Assembly: GCA_025201345.1 (NCBI GenBank)
Contig: JAIXMG010000016.1
Location: 62,001 to 126,000, forward strand
DNA: 64,000 nucleotides
Direction: 5' to 3'
Origin: Thamnidium elegans
Lineage: Eukaryota; Mucoromycota; Mucoromycetes; Mucorales; Mucoraceae
Under the pieces are notes generated by a model. The model did no database searches. It was not told where the DNA came from and was given only the letters and a program-made list of their open reading frames with translations. Positions 34,974-47,483 of the stretch are shown here, piece by piece. The translations under genes were made by a program, and so were the position numbers. Each line of letters begins with the position of its first letter. Position 1 is the first letter of the stretch.

Positions 34974-36188
34974 ATGGCTGCTACAAACAAGAGTTGTTAT
35001 AGGTTATACGCTGGTCATGGTAATTGGGTTAACCTAAGCCCAAAGACTACGCAAGACTTGTTACAAATATTTGAAGAAGGTATTCCTTGTCGGTACAAGC
35101 TATCAGATGGTATCTTTATTGATATTATACCACATGACGTTGACTGTAACAGTAAAAATATTGACATGTTTGGTTTAATGCGCGCTGATCTCGTTTATGA
35201 AACACAAGTGGCAGAAAACCACGTTCAACAACTCATGTCTCATTATATCAGATCTATATTAGATGATCAAGGAATTATCGATGCGTTCCCTCCTCTTAGA
35301 TCAGGAGAAGATCTCCCTATCATTACTTCTATACCAACTCATAGACATCTCAGTCTTGTTCCCTCGGTTGTAGGCGCCGTAAGAAGAGGTCCGAAGCCTG
35401 CTACTTTATATAAACAAGCTCTTTCTGTAGAAGATGTCGTTATGCTTTCCTCCTCTTCTGCATCTTCTTCACCCCCTAATACTGCGCGTATCACAAAAAA
35501 GAAGGAATCTTACATGCACTCTAAGCGTAGCATCAAAAGAAATCAAGCTAATATTGTGGAGTTAATTCAACAGAAGAGACCGCAAGTAAATATCCCTGAC
35601 AACTCATCTCAAAATAACAACCAACTTTCGTTATTTGATGGTCATCATTCTTCCAATTATATGGACAATGCGTCACACCATAATCAAGTGTATCATCATC
35701 ATCATCATCCTAGTTACCCTGTAATGAGCTATTCTCCTCCTCCACATAATAACCCTTGGAGCTATCATCGTCAAGTCAGTAGCGGTAATGCCACGCAAAA
35801 TACAAACTTTTCGTTTGATTTTGATTTTGATCAAGGCCATACACAACGTCAATCACCCACAGATATCTTGCATGAGTATGAATACCAAAGGTTCGATAAT
35901 GCGACTGAAATGTACCCTACCCATACTTTGATTGAAGAAAAACCTATAGCTTCCTCAAATGACTCTACTGATAGTTACGTTCCTAACTCTCCTCATCATT
36001 GGGGAAGAGGAGAATGGGATTATCAACAAGGAAAATTGACCACAACTACCACTGCTACCACTGCAAAATCCGATTCTCCTCAAGAAGGCCAGTTTTTTAA
36101 AAGTGATAAACAAGTGACAACTTTACCCATGGACCGTATTATACTTTCCAGTAGTAATTTAATTTTATCACATTCTCCTCCATTATAA
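34974..36188 (+). CDS. Unknown protein with folded N-terminus and disordered, His/Ser-rich tail
   Basis: Single-exon frame, 404 aa, starting MAATNKSCYRLYAGHGNWVN after a pyrimidine-rich leader. Residues 1-105 look folded (aromatic and hydrophobic, with FEEGIPCRYKLSDGIFIDII), vaguely like a WWE-type module, but this is weak. Residues about 135-142 (VRRGPKPA) resemble an AT-hook core, and KRSIKRNQ is a basic patch, so a nuclear role is possible. The rest is low complexity: poly-Ser, a YHHHHHP tract, Asn- and Thr-rich runs. The stop lies 39 nt from the convergent REV1 stop. I do not recognise the family. Confidence 0.75.
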   Translation: MAATNKSCYRLYAGHGNWVNLSPKTTQDLLQIFEEGIPCRYKLSDGIFIDIIPHDVDCNSKNIDMFGLMRADLVYETQVAENHVQQLMSHYIRSILDDQGIIDAFPPLRSGEDLPIITSIPTHRHLSLVPSVVGAVRRGPKPATLYKQALSVEDVVMLSSSSASSSPPNTARITKKKESYMHSKRSIKRNQANIVELIQQKRPQVNIPDNSSQNNNQLSLFDGHHSSNYMDNASHHNQVYHHHHHPSYPVMSYSPPPHNNPWSYHRQVSSGNATQNTNFSFDFDFDQGHTQRQSPTDILHEYEYQRFDNATEMYPTHTLIEEKPIASSNDSTDSYVPNSPHHWGRGEWDYQQGKLTTTTTATTAKSDSPQEGQFFKSDKQVTTLPMDRIILSSSNLILSHSPPL

Positions 36189-36227
36189 AAAAAAAAAAAA
36201 AAAAGTAAAAATAAAAATGTTTTTATA

Positions 36228-39200
36228 TTAAAATTGTAATGGGTAACCATATATAGATATGACTACATTTGTTATAGTTTGTTTGATTGCTTCTATATGT
36301 GATTTCCAATTACTATTGTGTTTGGTTAGATAGGTTAGATATATAATTAATAAACGCGGTTTTTCAAGGTCGTGCGCTCGGACCAGCTCTGAAAAGAAAT
36401 CGACCATAGTAGTTACATCTTCTATTTCTGGCTCATCTTGTGTTGATTTTACCCAATCATTTAATAACTTTCTAAGATCATCTATATCTGTAAATCCTTG
36501 AAATGATGGTTGCGATGTTTTTGTTTTTTCCTTCTATACGCACATAAAAAAAAAAGAAAAAAAATCAAATTTCATAAAAAATGTATTTTTTTTACTTTAT
36601 TTTTTTTACCTCTTTCTTCTGTTGTCCATCATCTTTTAACTCTACTTGTTTATTTAAACGATGTTCAGCTAATAGCTCCGTACGTACATCTTTTTTTTTT
36701 AATAGCATGTGAATATATAATTTTAGGGGTTTTTTTTTTGTGTCTCTATTTACCTAAAGGTAATTCATTCCAAACATTTACGTCATACGAAAGCCCTTCC
36801 ATTTGTGATAGAGAACTTGTATCTAAAGACGTCGTTCTAGATTCGGGCGTAGATTGTCTTTTCTTCTTATTCCCATAGGCTTCAATCACTTGTTCCCGCA
36901 TCGTATCTGGTAAAGCAAGTAAAGACGCGGGGTCTACCTGAGACCATGGAGGAAGTTCCGAGATCCAATCTTCTTGTTTTTCAGGTTGTTGTTGTTGAAA
37001 CTTGAGATCATAATTTGATTGCAATTCTTGTTGAACTGCTTCAGGAAGTTCTTGGTATACAGAGTAATCTACTATCATTTCTTCTTTTTGTTGCACTCTA
37101 GGTGCTTCTGTAGCCGGTACTCCTGTGGTTAGTACTTCTCTCGCTTTGAATTTCAATGTGTCTTGGTTAGCTAAAAATAAACATTTAGAATTATAAACAA
37201 GTTGAGAAAAAAAGAAAAGTTTTTTTTTTTTTACGCGATAAAGTTTCTTGATTGTTATCAAGACGAGTGACTTGGATACCTATTCCTCTTACATCCGAAA
37301 AAGAGATTTGAAAGGATTTTAATAATGAATAAGCGCACTTGTTTATAATAGTTGGGTCGTCGGTGTAGTTGGCAAGCGTATTTGATTTAGAAAATGAGTC
37401 GACTTTGCCGTGCCCTAAATGTTTGGCGGCTTCGGTTGCGTCTTGTTTTCGTTTCATAAGCTAAGTAAAAGTTAACATAAATCCAAAATTCGGTAGCGCA
37501 TGAGCTCTTACTTTAAGTGTAATAGTCTTTCCTCGCAATCCTAGTTTAATTAATCTATCGGATACTTCTTTCGATAGCCCTTCGATAAAAGTCTAAAAGA
37601 AAAAAAAAAAAAAAAAAAAGTTAGAAATAAAAAAAATGGTTTTTTTTTCTTGGTACCTTTTCATTTTCTTCATCTTCGAAGCGTAAACCCCACTAAGTTT
37701 ATTATCTAATTAACAACAACAACAAAAATATATATGTACAACATTTTAAATATTACATTGACTTCAGCGCTAACAGATTGTCGCTTTTGGTTTGTGGTTA
37801 GCTCACGATCATCAATCCCACGCGAATAGTTAAACAGGGTTTGACCCATTTTTGCACCTAGCTTAGCTTGTAGTTCACTTTTTGATATTTTTCTCACCTC
37901 CGTAATAGTCTCAATATTCTAAACATGATTTAATCGAGTGTACATATATGAATGACGAGTTTTTTTTTTTTGTCTTACCAAGTCTTTAAGTTTTTGCGTA
38001 ATGGCATATCCTACCTATTTTAAAAGTGATATTAATAGATTTTATTTATCATATTTTTATTTTTATTTTTTATTTTTGCAAATGACTTACACCTGGTAGT
38101 TCCGAAACACTTGTATTCTCTAGTAACGATTCAATATCGTCTTGTGTTTGACAGTAGAATTGACCAGCGGGTTTTGCCCTCTTTGTAGATAACCTTTTAC
38201 ACGCATAAATAGGGTATACAAAGAAAAAGTATATTTATTTATTACCTTGCCAGTAAGATATTAGGGCCGATACCAATACTTGCTTCACACCCAGTCGTTT
38301 CTCTTATCTCTGCTCTTATTTTTGTAGCCAGTGTATCATGATACCCATTTAACTGTAAAATAGCTTCATCTACACTAACAGCTTGCATTATATCAGCATA
38401 TTGAAATAAAATCTATAATTATTCTTTAGCAATCGCATTTTTTTTCTTTTTTTTTTTTTTGCCTTTGTCTGTACCTCATAAAACTTTTCCGATACGGAAC
38501 GGTACTCTTCAAACTCATATCTATGGAAGATGTTATTTTTTTTTTTTAGAAAAAAAAAAGTACTAGGTTATTTGCATAATTGAATACTTTACGGTATCAC
38601 ATGGAGTTGAGGGCAAAGTTGTTTCGCAGTTCCAACTCTATTTTATGCTATATGAGTAAAAAAAAAAATAAAAAAAAATCGATGAATGTATGGGCATTTT
38701 ACGTCATTCCGTTTCTGATGTTGAAAGTTCGAGCTATGTAGTTACAAGATGCTACCAAAAATAAAAAAAGTAAACACACACGAAAAAAAAAGGGGGAAAG
38801 CTATGTCGTACCAATATCGCTAGAAGAATCTCCACAAAACCCTTTGCTATGCGACACAGCTACAGGTTTATTTTTTAATTCGGGTCGATCTCTAATTCCG
38901 ACCGACGCAAAAAAGCAATCAAAATCAACATGCCTAAAACATATATATAAGTTTACTTTGTATATATAAAGACATATACGTACATGAAAACGCGAGGGCC
39001 ATCTTCCATTATTTTACGTTTTTTTGGTAAATTATTTTCTTGTAATTTTGTTACGATTTCTTTTAATTCGCCTTTCCAGACAGACAAGTGATGTAACCGA
39101 GAATTCTCATAGTAACGTTTGATAAATTCAGGGTTTACTGTAGTTGTTTTTCGTACCCATTCGTTTGATAGTATATTTTTATTTAAACTCTCGCCGGTAA

Positions 39201-39786
39201 ACATTAGTTCTTTTTGGGCTGTTGATTGGGATACAAGACGAAAATTTTGCCATGGTAACAGTTGCTTAGATTCTATGGATTTCGTTATCCATTCAGGTAG
39301 AACTACTTTGTATGCACTACAGAGATATAGATGTTGGTAAAACATAAATCAAAAGAAATGATATATTACCGAAACTCTTGTATTTTCGAGTTTGTTAAAT
39401 TGGTAGCAATGATATGTGTAACACTGGATTTTTTCACTAAAGAGATACGATTTTTTTAAGAGAGAGAGAGAGAGAAAAAAAGAAAGATATATTTACAGTA
39501 ATGCTGGTAGTCTCCACCATGCTGTAGTATCATGCAACGTAGTTCACTAGAAGGAGGGTTTGTATAACCATTGATATGTATTGAACAACCTTCAAATAAA
39601 GGCAATTGTTCTTGGCTACTTTGATTTACTCTTGTATATATATAAAAATATGTCAAAATAAAGTAATAATAAAAAATAATTTTATTTTTACACTCGTTTT
39701 TCTTGTTCTTTTAGCTTTGATTGTTTGTTTTGCATGTACTTTCTAAATTCACCAAACTTAATGGCACCATAAGGATCTTGTTCCAT
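36228..39786 (-). CDS. REV1: REV1 translesion DNA polymerase (one apparent 1-nt frame disruption)
   Basis: Eighteen exons from ATG 39786 to TAA 36228 (39786-39692, 39630-39497, 39436-39370, 39316-38984, 38933-38812, 38751-38703, 38637-38593, 38520-38475, 38412-38246, 38193-38091, 38015-37979, 37918-37757, 37692-37657, 37592-37512, 37460-37235, 37170-36754, 36689-36610, 36533-36228) encode about 834 aa. REV1 inserts dCMP opposite lesions and scaffolds other Y-family polymerases and Pol zeta. Domains: N-terminal BRCT (FEGCSIHINGYTNPPSSELR), catalytic core with HVDFDCFFASV and AVSVDEAIL (metal-binding Asp/Glu), CRGIDDR-like SRGIDDRELT, ubiquitin-binding motifs (YQELPEAVQQELQ, LPDTMREQVIEAYG) and the C-terminal Rev7-interaction domain. 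Exon 37979-38015 is one base too long for the next exon; see findings. Confidence 0.88.
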
Positions 39787-39821
39787 GCTTTTTTTTTTTT
39801 TTTTTTTTTTTCTTACTACGC

Positions 39822-39853
<32 letters not shown>

Positions 39854-39959
39854 ATAATGGGCTGAGGAGAAGGAGAGAAAAATAAAGGGGATTGAAATCT
39901 ATTTAAACTGTTGTTTTCTTTTATATTTCCCTTTTTCCCTTTTTCTTTATTTAGTCATT

Positions 39960-41037
39960 ATGGAAGCTCCTGATGAATCTGGGTGCAAACTTATGGATGG
40001 CTTCGGCATCTTTATACAACTTTGTTTAGCTACAACTGCCTTTTCGACTTTAATCTTTAAACGACAGCGAGAGCAACCACAGCGTCCTATTCGTATTTGG
40101 TACAGTCATTATTTTTTAAATTGTCAATTTGTACCCTTACATGTATTTTATTATTTAGGGCACTCGATGTCAGTAAACAATTAGCTGGTGGTATAATGAT
40201 CCATTCACTTAACGTGGTGGCAGCTGTATTTTTTGGTGTGGATCTTGAAGGAGAAAAATCCAACCCATGTGTTTGGTAAACTATATATATAAAAAAAAAA
40301 GCTTTTTTTCTTAAAAGTATATTAAGTAGTTATAAATAGGTATTTTCTTAATATATTAGTGGATACAACATTAGGTATCGGGATTTTATGGCTCTTTTTA
40401 GCTGGATTCAAATACCTTGTCAATAAACTCCAATGGACTGGATTTCAAAGTGGAGTATATGGTGAACCCCCTTTAACAGATCAATTACAGAAATGGGGAA
40501 AACAACTCGTTGTCTACATACTCAGCTTAATATTAATGAAAATCGTGGTTGTATCCTTGTTCCATTTATGTCCCTGGATATCCGATTTCGGTGACTGGGT
40601 TTTACAATGGACAGTTGGAAACTATAGACTTCAAGTTGTATTTGTCATGCTAATGTAAAATATATATATATATATATTATTATTATTATTTGTTACTAAC
40701 ATGTACTTTTTTTTTTCGTATGTATAGATTCCCTTTGGTTATGAATATAATGCAATTTTGGGTTATCGATACCTTTATTAAACACAAGACTGAAAACCCA
40801 AATCAAATTATTCGATTGAATAGAGATGAAGAACAAGATGCTGAAGCGTTACTAGCAAATGATGAAGAACCAACTGATCCTCCTCCAAGGTACAGTATTG
40901 ATGATGGTGATGATGATGACGATGAAGCTTCGTTTGTTAGTGTACACCATCCTAGTGAATTATTTGCATCTTCTTCAACTGAAGCAGTACCTTCTATTCG
41001 TACAAATGAATATGAATTAAAATCGAAAAAACACTAA
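39960..41037 (+). CDS. STIMATE-family multispanning membrane protein
   Basis: Exons 39960-40099, 40159-40275, 40340-40654 and 40728-41037 give 293 aa. Family blocks: RPIRIWALDVSKQLAGG, NPCVWYFLNILVDTTLGIG and LMKIVVVSLF, as in STIMATE/TMEM110 and fungal vacuolar-membrane relatives. About five hydrophobic segments precede an acidic, disordered cytosolic tail (DDGDDDDDEAS). In animals STIMATE sits at ER-plasma membrane junctions and regulates STIM/Orai calcium entry; fungi lack STIM, so the role here is open. The gene diverges from REV1 across 173 nt containing two long poly-T/poly-A tracts. Confidence 0.85.
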
Positions 41038-41287
41038 ATACCCTTTCTTAACATTTATTGCATATATATATTTCCACAGACGCTTTTTTTTTTTTGTACA
41101 GTTATTATAATAAAGTTTTACGCATTTTTTTTTTCCCCCGTGTTATATATGTGGCGGGCCCTTATTTTCTGTTACAACTGTGTAATACAATTATAGTTGC
41201 ATAATTTTTTTTATTATTTTAGGTAATTATGTAAGTGAAATGAATTTAATATTTAAAAAAGAAAATGGGAATCATATATAGGGTTAC

Positions 41288-42358
41288 CTAGATAAAAAAG
41301 ATATAAACAAGTGCAGGTATCAAAGCAAACCCAATTTTTCTAGATAAAGTCATGGCAGCTTCACTTTTATTCAAAAAAGTATCATCAGCTGCAAGCACAC
41401 GTAATTCATCTTGTGCTGTTGAATTAGAAATAATACCCTTTACTTTGTTTACGGGATAGCCTGATGTACCAAACGAAAATTTATCAGAAACGTATTCAAG
41501 ACCTGATGCTGTCTTTTTGTAGGGTTTAGCGTCGTTTAAGCAACCATCCATACGCACTGGTGTAAACCCTTCCTTTTCAATTAGGTCAAGGATACTAGGT
41601 ACGGCAGACATACTTTTGGTCTCGGGAATATCATATTGAATAGCAACAAAGGATCCTTTACTATCATATCGTTCCTTGTAGTTACTAAAGGTACGACGGT
41701 ATTCTTCTGCGATTAATTCAGGTGTCTCATGAACATAGTCTTTACCATCCAAGTTATAGCTAACAAGAATAAATCCAAGATCTCGCAAGATGTGTTCAGT
41801 ACGACCATCGCTTTGAGCGCTGAAATGAAGGCGTACATATTTTGGTGAGACTTGAATTAATGTTTCAATCATACCGGCATTTTTAATTATATCTTCTTTA
41901 ATCTCTTCGTCGCTCAAGGATTCTGGGTCTTCGCTAGGGAGACGATATGTCATGCCAATAAAATGGCCTGCGTTATATGCGTTTTGAAGTACCATGGCAT
42001 ATTGTTGTTGATTTAACCTATACATTTTTTTTTTCGTTAGGTTTTATATAGTTTTGTTTCTTTATGTGCTTATTACCACATTGTGTTTACAAAAAAGTTA
42101 CCACGAGTGGAACGTTCAAGTAACTGACGAGCAATTCTTGCAGTAGCATCACTAGGTCCTTCGCTCTTTTTTTTTTATATATATATATATTAAGATATTT
42201 TCATTACAGCGCTTTAAAATGGTGAACTTACATAAGTAATAGCAATCTGCCCTTCTGATCTACATGCCGTAACTTCAGGGACAGGTGGAAGGTCCTCAGT
42301 TGTACGTCCATTTCTAAAAACTGGTAAATCTATAGATATTATGTCAATTTATAACGAC

Positions 42359-42389
<31 letters not shown>

Positions 42390-42824
42390 AAAAAAAGAAA
42401 GAGAAGGTAATACCTTTATCTTGGTTGTATAAAAGCCCAGCGGATGCAAATACATTTTCATCTACTGCTTTGGTAGAGTCGGCTTTACTGTCTTTAGTGG
42501 TAGAGGGTGGTTCTTCTTCGTCCTCTTCTTCGTCTTCTTTTTCCTCATGTTCCGCAACAACAGATGCAAGCACAGGGGAGTTTTCCTGTCCTTCTTCATC
42601 GTCTTCGGAAAGAGCGTGGATACCAAATCCAGCACTCGATATACTGTGTAGTGCGTCCATTGATGAGACGGATGCAGCGACAATAGAACCGGTGGTGTCA
42701 GAAGAAGTAGTTGTAGCTTCAGCCAATAAAAAGCAAGATATTACTATAATACAAGTTAGAAAAAAACTTCATTATAAATTTCTTTTCGTATATATTTACC
42801 TGTAGCAGCAGCGATGTATTTCAT
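41288..42824 (-). CDS. Secreted polysaccharide-deacetylase-like protein, likely catalytically dead
   Basis: Exons 42824-42800, 42743-42414, 42329-42232, 42165-42077 and 42017-41288 give 423 aa. Signal peptide MKYIAAATVISCFLLAEA, then a Ser/Thr/Glu-rich linker (residues about 20-115), then a NodB-like fold related to mucoralean chitin deacetylases (ERSTRGNFFVNTMW; VLQNAYNAGHFIGMTY; VSPKYVRLHFSA), and a hydrophobic C-terminus (IGFALIPALVYIFFI) suiting a GPI-anchor signal. The active-site motif TFDDGP reads TYSEGP, the HxxxH metal motif (HTWSH in active enzymes) reads MTYRL, and RPPYG reads RLHFS. It is therefore probably a wall-associated non-enzyme, perhaps chitin-binding. Confidence 0.85.
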
Positions 42825-42993
42825 ATGTATTTATTTTATTTTTTTTTCAAGAAAAAAAAAAAAAGCAGAGAAAAAAAAGACTATAAAAAAGCGTTTTTTT
42901 ATATAAATATACAAAAAAATATGATAAAAAAAATTCCCTAAAACATTAGGCTCGCAATTAAAAAAAAAAAAAAATTGTTTGTCTTTTTTTTTA

Positions 42994-43799
42994 TTATTTG
43001 TTTAAAGATTGTAATAACTGTTGGGATTCCGAGCAAAGGAGTTGATACTTTTGCCATAAAGGTAAATTTTTATCATCGTCTTCTTCGTTATCAGATAGTT
43101 GCGCAGGGGAATCACTACGGCTACGGATACCGGCAGAACTTCCTCCACTTTGTCCTTCAAGGTAAATCATAATCAATGTATTCAAGAGTTCAACATGCGT
43201 GTTTGTTAATGATGAACTTATACCTGGTTGTTCAGCAAATGACAACCAAAGCGAACCAAGCGAATGATACTCACTGTCATCGGTCATATTGTCGGGTCCA
43301 ATCACTGTTTGTGCTTGGTATGCAATACGAATTGCATCTTCTAGTCCTCGTGTTCTATATGATTCATGTGATGCTTTCTTATAAGCGGTATTATTTAAAA
43401 TCTATCAAAAAAAATAAAAAATCAATACGTAATTTTTTGTTATCAGATCTTTTTTTTTTATGCGTACCTTTAAACACTCTTTACCATATACTTCAATAAT
43501 ACGATTAAAAGAAATAGTAGATAAGCCCGAAAATGAATTTGATACATCCATATCTAACAAGAGCTCAGTTTTCCAATATGCTTCATGACGCTTTGAATCT
43601 AACAGACATTGTAAAGCACTAGAAAAGTCTTGATGAACAAAATAAGATAATGCTTGTGTTACCATTTCTCCAATAGCTAGGTAAGTATCATATATATGCC
43701 AAATTGTATTCAAATCATCATCTTTTCTGGATCCTTCTTCATCTACAATAAACTCCTCACCCTAAAACTAATTAACAAACATAGTTCTATTTTCAAGCA

Positions 43800-43839
<40 letters not shown>

Positions 43840-46608
43840 TTTTCGGAAGAATACAACAAGTACAAGTGTTCTAATAATAACCGGTTTTGAGTTCGTGCTA
43901 AAAACGCTTCAAAACTAAAACATAAAGTCAGTATAAGTTTTACAAGGAAACTTTTTTTTTTTTTTTTTTTTGCAGTACCTCATTAATAAACGGTAATCGT
44001 CATTAGCATATGTTGACACTTCCATGATTTTGGAATTAACGCGGTCTTTTAGTTTATTAAATCCTTGGCCTGTAAATGAGTAATGATGAGGTTCACTGTA
44101 CTCAATCGTTGTTTGACCTACTGCGGTCCCTACAGAGTTAGTATCGTCGGTGGAAGAAATGTCCATATCCGCAAATCTGTATTCAAGTTGAGCTTCTGTC
44201 TTTTCCGTAAACCCTACATCGTCATCGGATGTAGAGATAAGTGAAGCGCTTTCTTGTGGGTTATGTAAATGATCGTGTGCATATATTTCTTGATCAAATA
44301 AACGATTATCAGCTTGAATGAATTCCTAATACATATGTTAGCTCAATTGTTACCAACCTCCTCCCCCCCCCCTTTTTTTAAACTTTTTTTTTACCTTGAG
44401 CGTATCTGGTATACAATTATAGAGTTCCTCTTTTGTGAAATTTGGTAATGCATCACTAACATACATTAATGCAAAGGGAGGTACACGTTCATTATACACT
44501 TCTGTTTCGGTACAAGCAGTAACATACGCGTCACAAAATTTAAACCATCCACCTTCTACTGGGATATCTGACAACAAAGTCTGTTCCATAGGTTCTACCC
44601 AAATGTAGGCCCAGTAGTGACCCGTACCACTTTTTCCATCATGGTGCAACGAAGCTCGTAAACCGTACGGATTTTCTTTCATTTCATCTCGATCAAATAC
44701 GTGATGGATCTTCTCTCTTTGATCCATCACAGTATCTTCTAGATCAGTTAGCCTCGAATCGATTTTTTTGTTTACTGCGTTCAGTACTTGTTTTAGTATA
44801 TCTAGCTCTTCTTGCTGGTCGTGATGGGTTTGTTCAAAGTAATCTAATGTGTGAAGCAATACGTCGCGCTTATCAATGGATAGCGTAGAATCTCGTTTTA
44901 ATGTCTCCATCTCCGATTTAGCTTGCATGATTTTTTTACGACATACTTCCATTTCCCTAAATCCTTGCAATGCCTGATCCTTTTTCTCAACCATATATCG
45001 ATCCATATATATCGTCTTATCCACAATATAATCGGAAGGCGTAGAAGCGTTCGATGACTTTCGATGGTCCAGTAAAACTAGTAATATAGGTGGAATCTGT
45101 TTAAATGTTGTAAATTTGTACTGAACTTCATCGTCTTCGTCGTCAGAGATACTGGGGTCAGCTTCAGGATCAATGGCGATGTTGTAGGATTCAAATATAA
45201 GTGGATCCAGACAGTCATGGAACGAGTTCATGTGTGTGTCAACGCCTAGAGTAAGGTAATATATTTCTTCGTTATCGTAATCGTTACCATATTCAATTCT
45301 AGCTTTGACCAAGAATAAACTACATATAAAAATGTTGAATATCAGAAAATAAAATCTTGTGCGTGAGGGGAGTGTTCTTTTTTTTTTACCTTCTAAAGAC
45401 AGGAATATACGATGGATCAATAGCGTTATCAGATTGTTCGTCAGCTTCTACCAAACACTGTATCATCAATTCAAGAAATGCTAAATAAATAGTACGCGTC
45501 AAAAAAAAAAAAAAAAGGATACATGCCGACTCGTCAATTTATAAAATGCATTTTCCACTCTATACTACCTTCAAATGTCTTGTCATTAAACTCCCAATTA
45601 CGGCTTTTCAATTTAGTACTTAAAGCTCGAACGTAATGAGAACTACTACCATACAACCTCTTTGAATTTCCCAAGAACGCAAACAATTTTTGCATCTCAG
45701 CCAACGCTGACAAACACTTTGGCATCAGTTGAAGTTCGTTATCCACTACATCTACAAACTCAACCGTTTCCTCTATTGGGCTTGTTGTTTCAACAATACG
45801 CGGAGGTAGGTCTTCTTGTATTATATTCTCGTTGATAGTTTCGTTTATTTCGTCAGAACTGGTTTGTGTAGGTGAATCGTCAAATGAAATCAGGTTTTCT
45901 TCGGCCGCTGGCGGTGTCTTTGGCGGTGCGTGTGTGACAACCTGTCGCTTGGTTACTACTTCTCGCATCACGTACCCAGGTACTGCCTCGCCAAATCCCT
46001 TCCAGTAGTTTGAAGGCGCTCCCCAGCTATGTGAGGCGGGTCGGAACGAAAGCACCGCGTGTTGAAAGGCTGTAACGTGAAATAAAGCTTGTAATATTAC
46101 AGGAGAGTAAGCGAAATTATATGATGGTGGCCGAAGTCCAATAGGTCTTTTGCAGGAAAAAAAAATGGTTTAGAACGAACTTTTTTTTTTTTTTTTTTTA
46201 TAGGTATATACTTTACAAATCATCGAGGGCTATTCTATCTGATGGATTTTCTGGATCTTTCCACCAAGTAAGTGAAGATTCATCTGTAGATAACGTGGTT
46301 TTGTTAATAGCTGTATTAATAGGTAGTTCAGGCTCTTTAAATGGTATAACGCTCCAACTGGATGAATCTGTGGGTGGCGTTATCTCTTGTTGAATTTCGG
46401 GTTCTTTTTTATGCAAAAAAAATGTTAGTATGACGGATAGACGGGGAAAAAAAAATGAAACATTCTCACCTTCTATCACTGTTTCTGGGATAGCTTCATC
46501 AAGTATATTACTATGATAAGATGTTGCTGCTTTTTCTTCTTCTGCTGATAGTCGAATAGCTAATGCTTCATCACTTTCAGTTGTATTCTATTTCGATTTT
46601 CTAGTCTT

Positions 46609-46642
<34 letters not shown>

Positions 46643-46932
46643 TTGGTCTTCTAACCTCTTCTACTTCATCGTCACTAATGGGATTACCAGAAAAAATAAA
46701 ATCGGCTGCACGAGCTACATCATTATTGTATCGCTACAAAGGAAACCCTTTAGTCTAAAAAAAAACTAATAAAAACCAAGAACTTACTGCTAAAGCTTTT
46801 TTCGCTTGACCTCTTGTAACTCCCTATACTACTATGTCAGTTTTACACTTCTTTTTATATATATATCTTCTTTTTATATATATATCTCTTTTTTTTTACC
46901 AAATCTTGCAATTGACTAATAGCGTCTTCCAT
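42994..46932 (-). CDS. USP25/28-like ubiquitin-hydrolase homologue lacking the catalytic Cys
   Basis: Twelve exons (46932-46900, 46823-46788, 46733-46656, 46587-46470, 46403-46217, 46146-45569, 45480-45390, 45319-44395, 44325-43979, 43914-43839, 43761-43468, 43401-42994) give 1,056 aa, the length of USP25/28. Order: N-terminal UBA-like segment (VTRGQAKKALARYNNDVARA), UIM-like acidic helices (SDEALAIRLSAEEEKA), USP domain split by a coiled-coil insert, and a helical C-terminal region. The His box is intact (SGTGHYWAYIWVEP). The Cys box, normally GNTCWFSA, reads PSYNFAYSP, so no nucleophile is present. It probably binds ubiquitin chains or partners rather than cleaving them. Confidence 0.85.
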
Positions 46933-46937
46933 ATGTT

Positions 46938-46942
<5 letters not shown>

Positions 46943-46984
<42 letters not shown>
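46943..46984. repeat. 42-nt homopolymer A tract
   Basis: Uninterrupted A on the plus strand, starting 11 nt upstream of the USP-like start codon at 46932, so U in that transcript if transcribed. Confidence 0.9.
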
Positions 46985-46987
<3 letters not shown>

Positions 46988-47483
46988 AGAAAGATATAGG
47001 CTTTCTTTTTTTCTCGGGCTTTGGGTTGAAACTGAGCTACTTTGAGGGCAACGTCACGACGAGTTTAGTTAGTTGTTTATTTCTGGATAATTATATATCC
47101 AGAAATAAAAACGAGAAGCTATGTATTTTTTTTTGGTGCTTATTACATCTATCTTTCTAATATTTACGTCTATAAATATAAACAATGATTTATAAGTAGT
47201 TAAAACACTCTCTCTTTGATTTTTCTTGCGATCTTTAGCATTATATAACACTTTCTCTATGAAAATCTTTATTTTACGCTAGTAGACCGTTTCATTATAG
47301 CTATAATAATAGAGCACAATACAGACATACAGCAGTTATCATCATCGAACCATTTCCTGTACAGGACATAGCTACTCCCCGACCCTATGAACCACCAACA
47401 ACGAGGTATACTAACAGCAGTAATATCGGAAGCATCGGTAACAGCGGTCACTTCTTATTTACTCTTTTTCCGCCCGCTTTAAA

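Noticed and set aside
45481..45568. U12-type donor-like GTATCCTTTT on the minus strand inside a USP-like gene intron
   Set aside because: It lies within a U2-type intron whose GTAGT donor and TTTAG acceptor keep frame; no TTCCTTAAC-like branch site is present, and using it would require reading through a stop.
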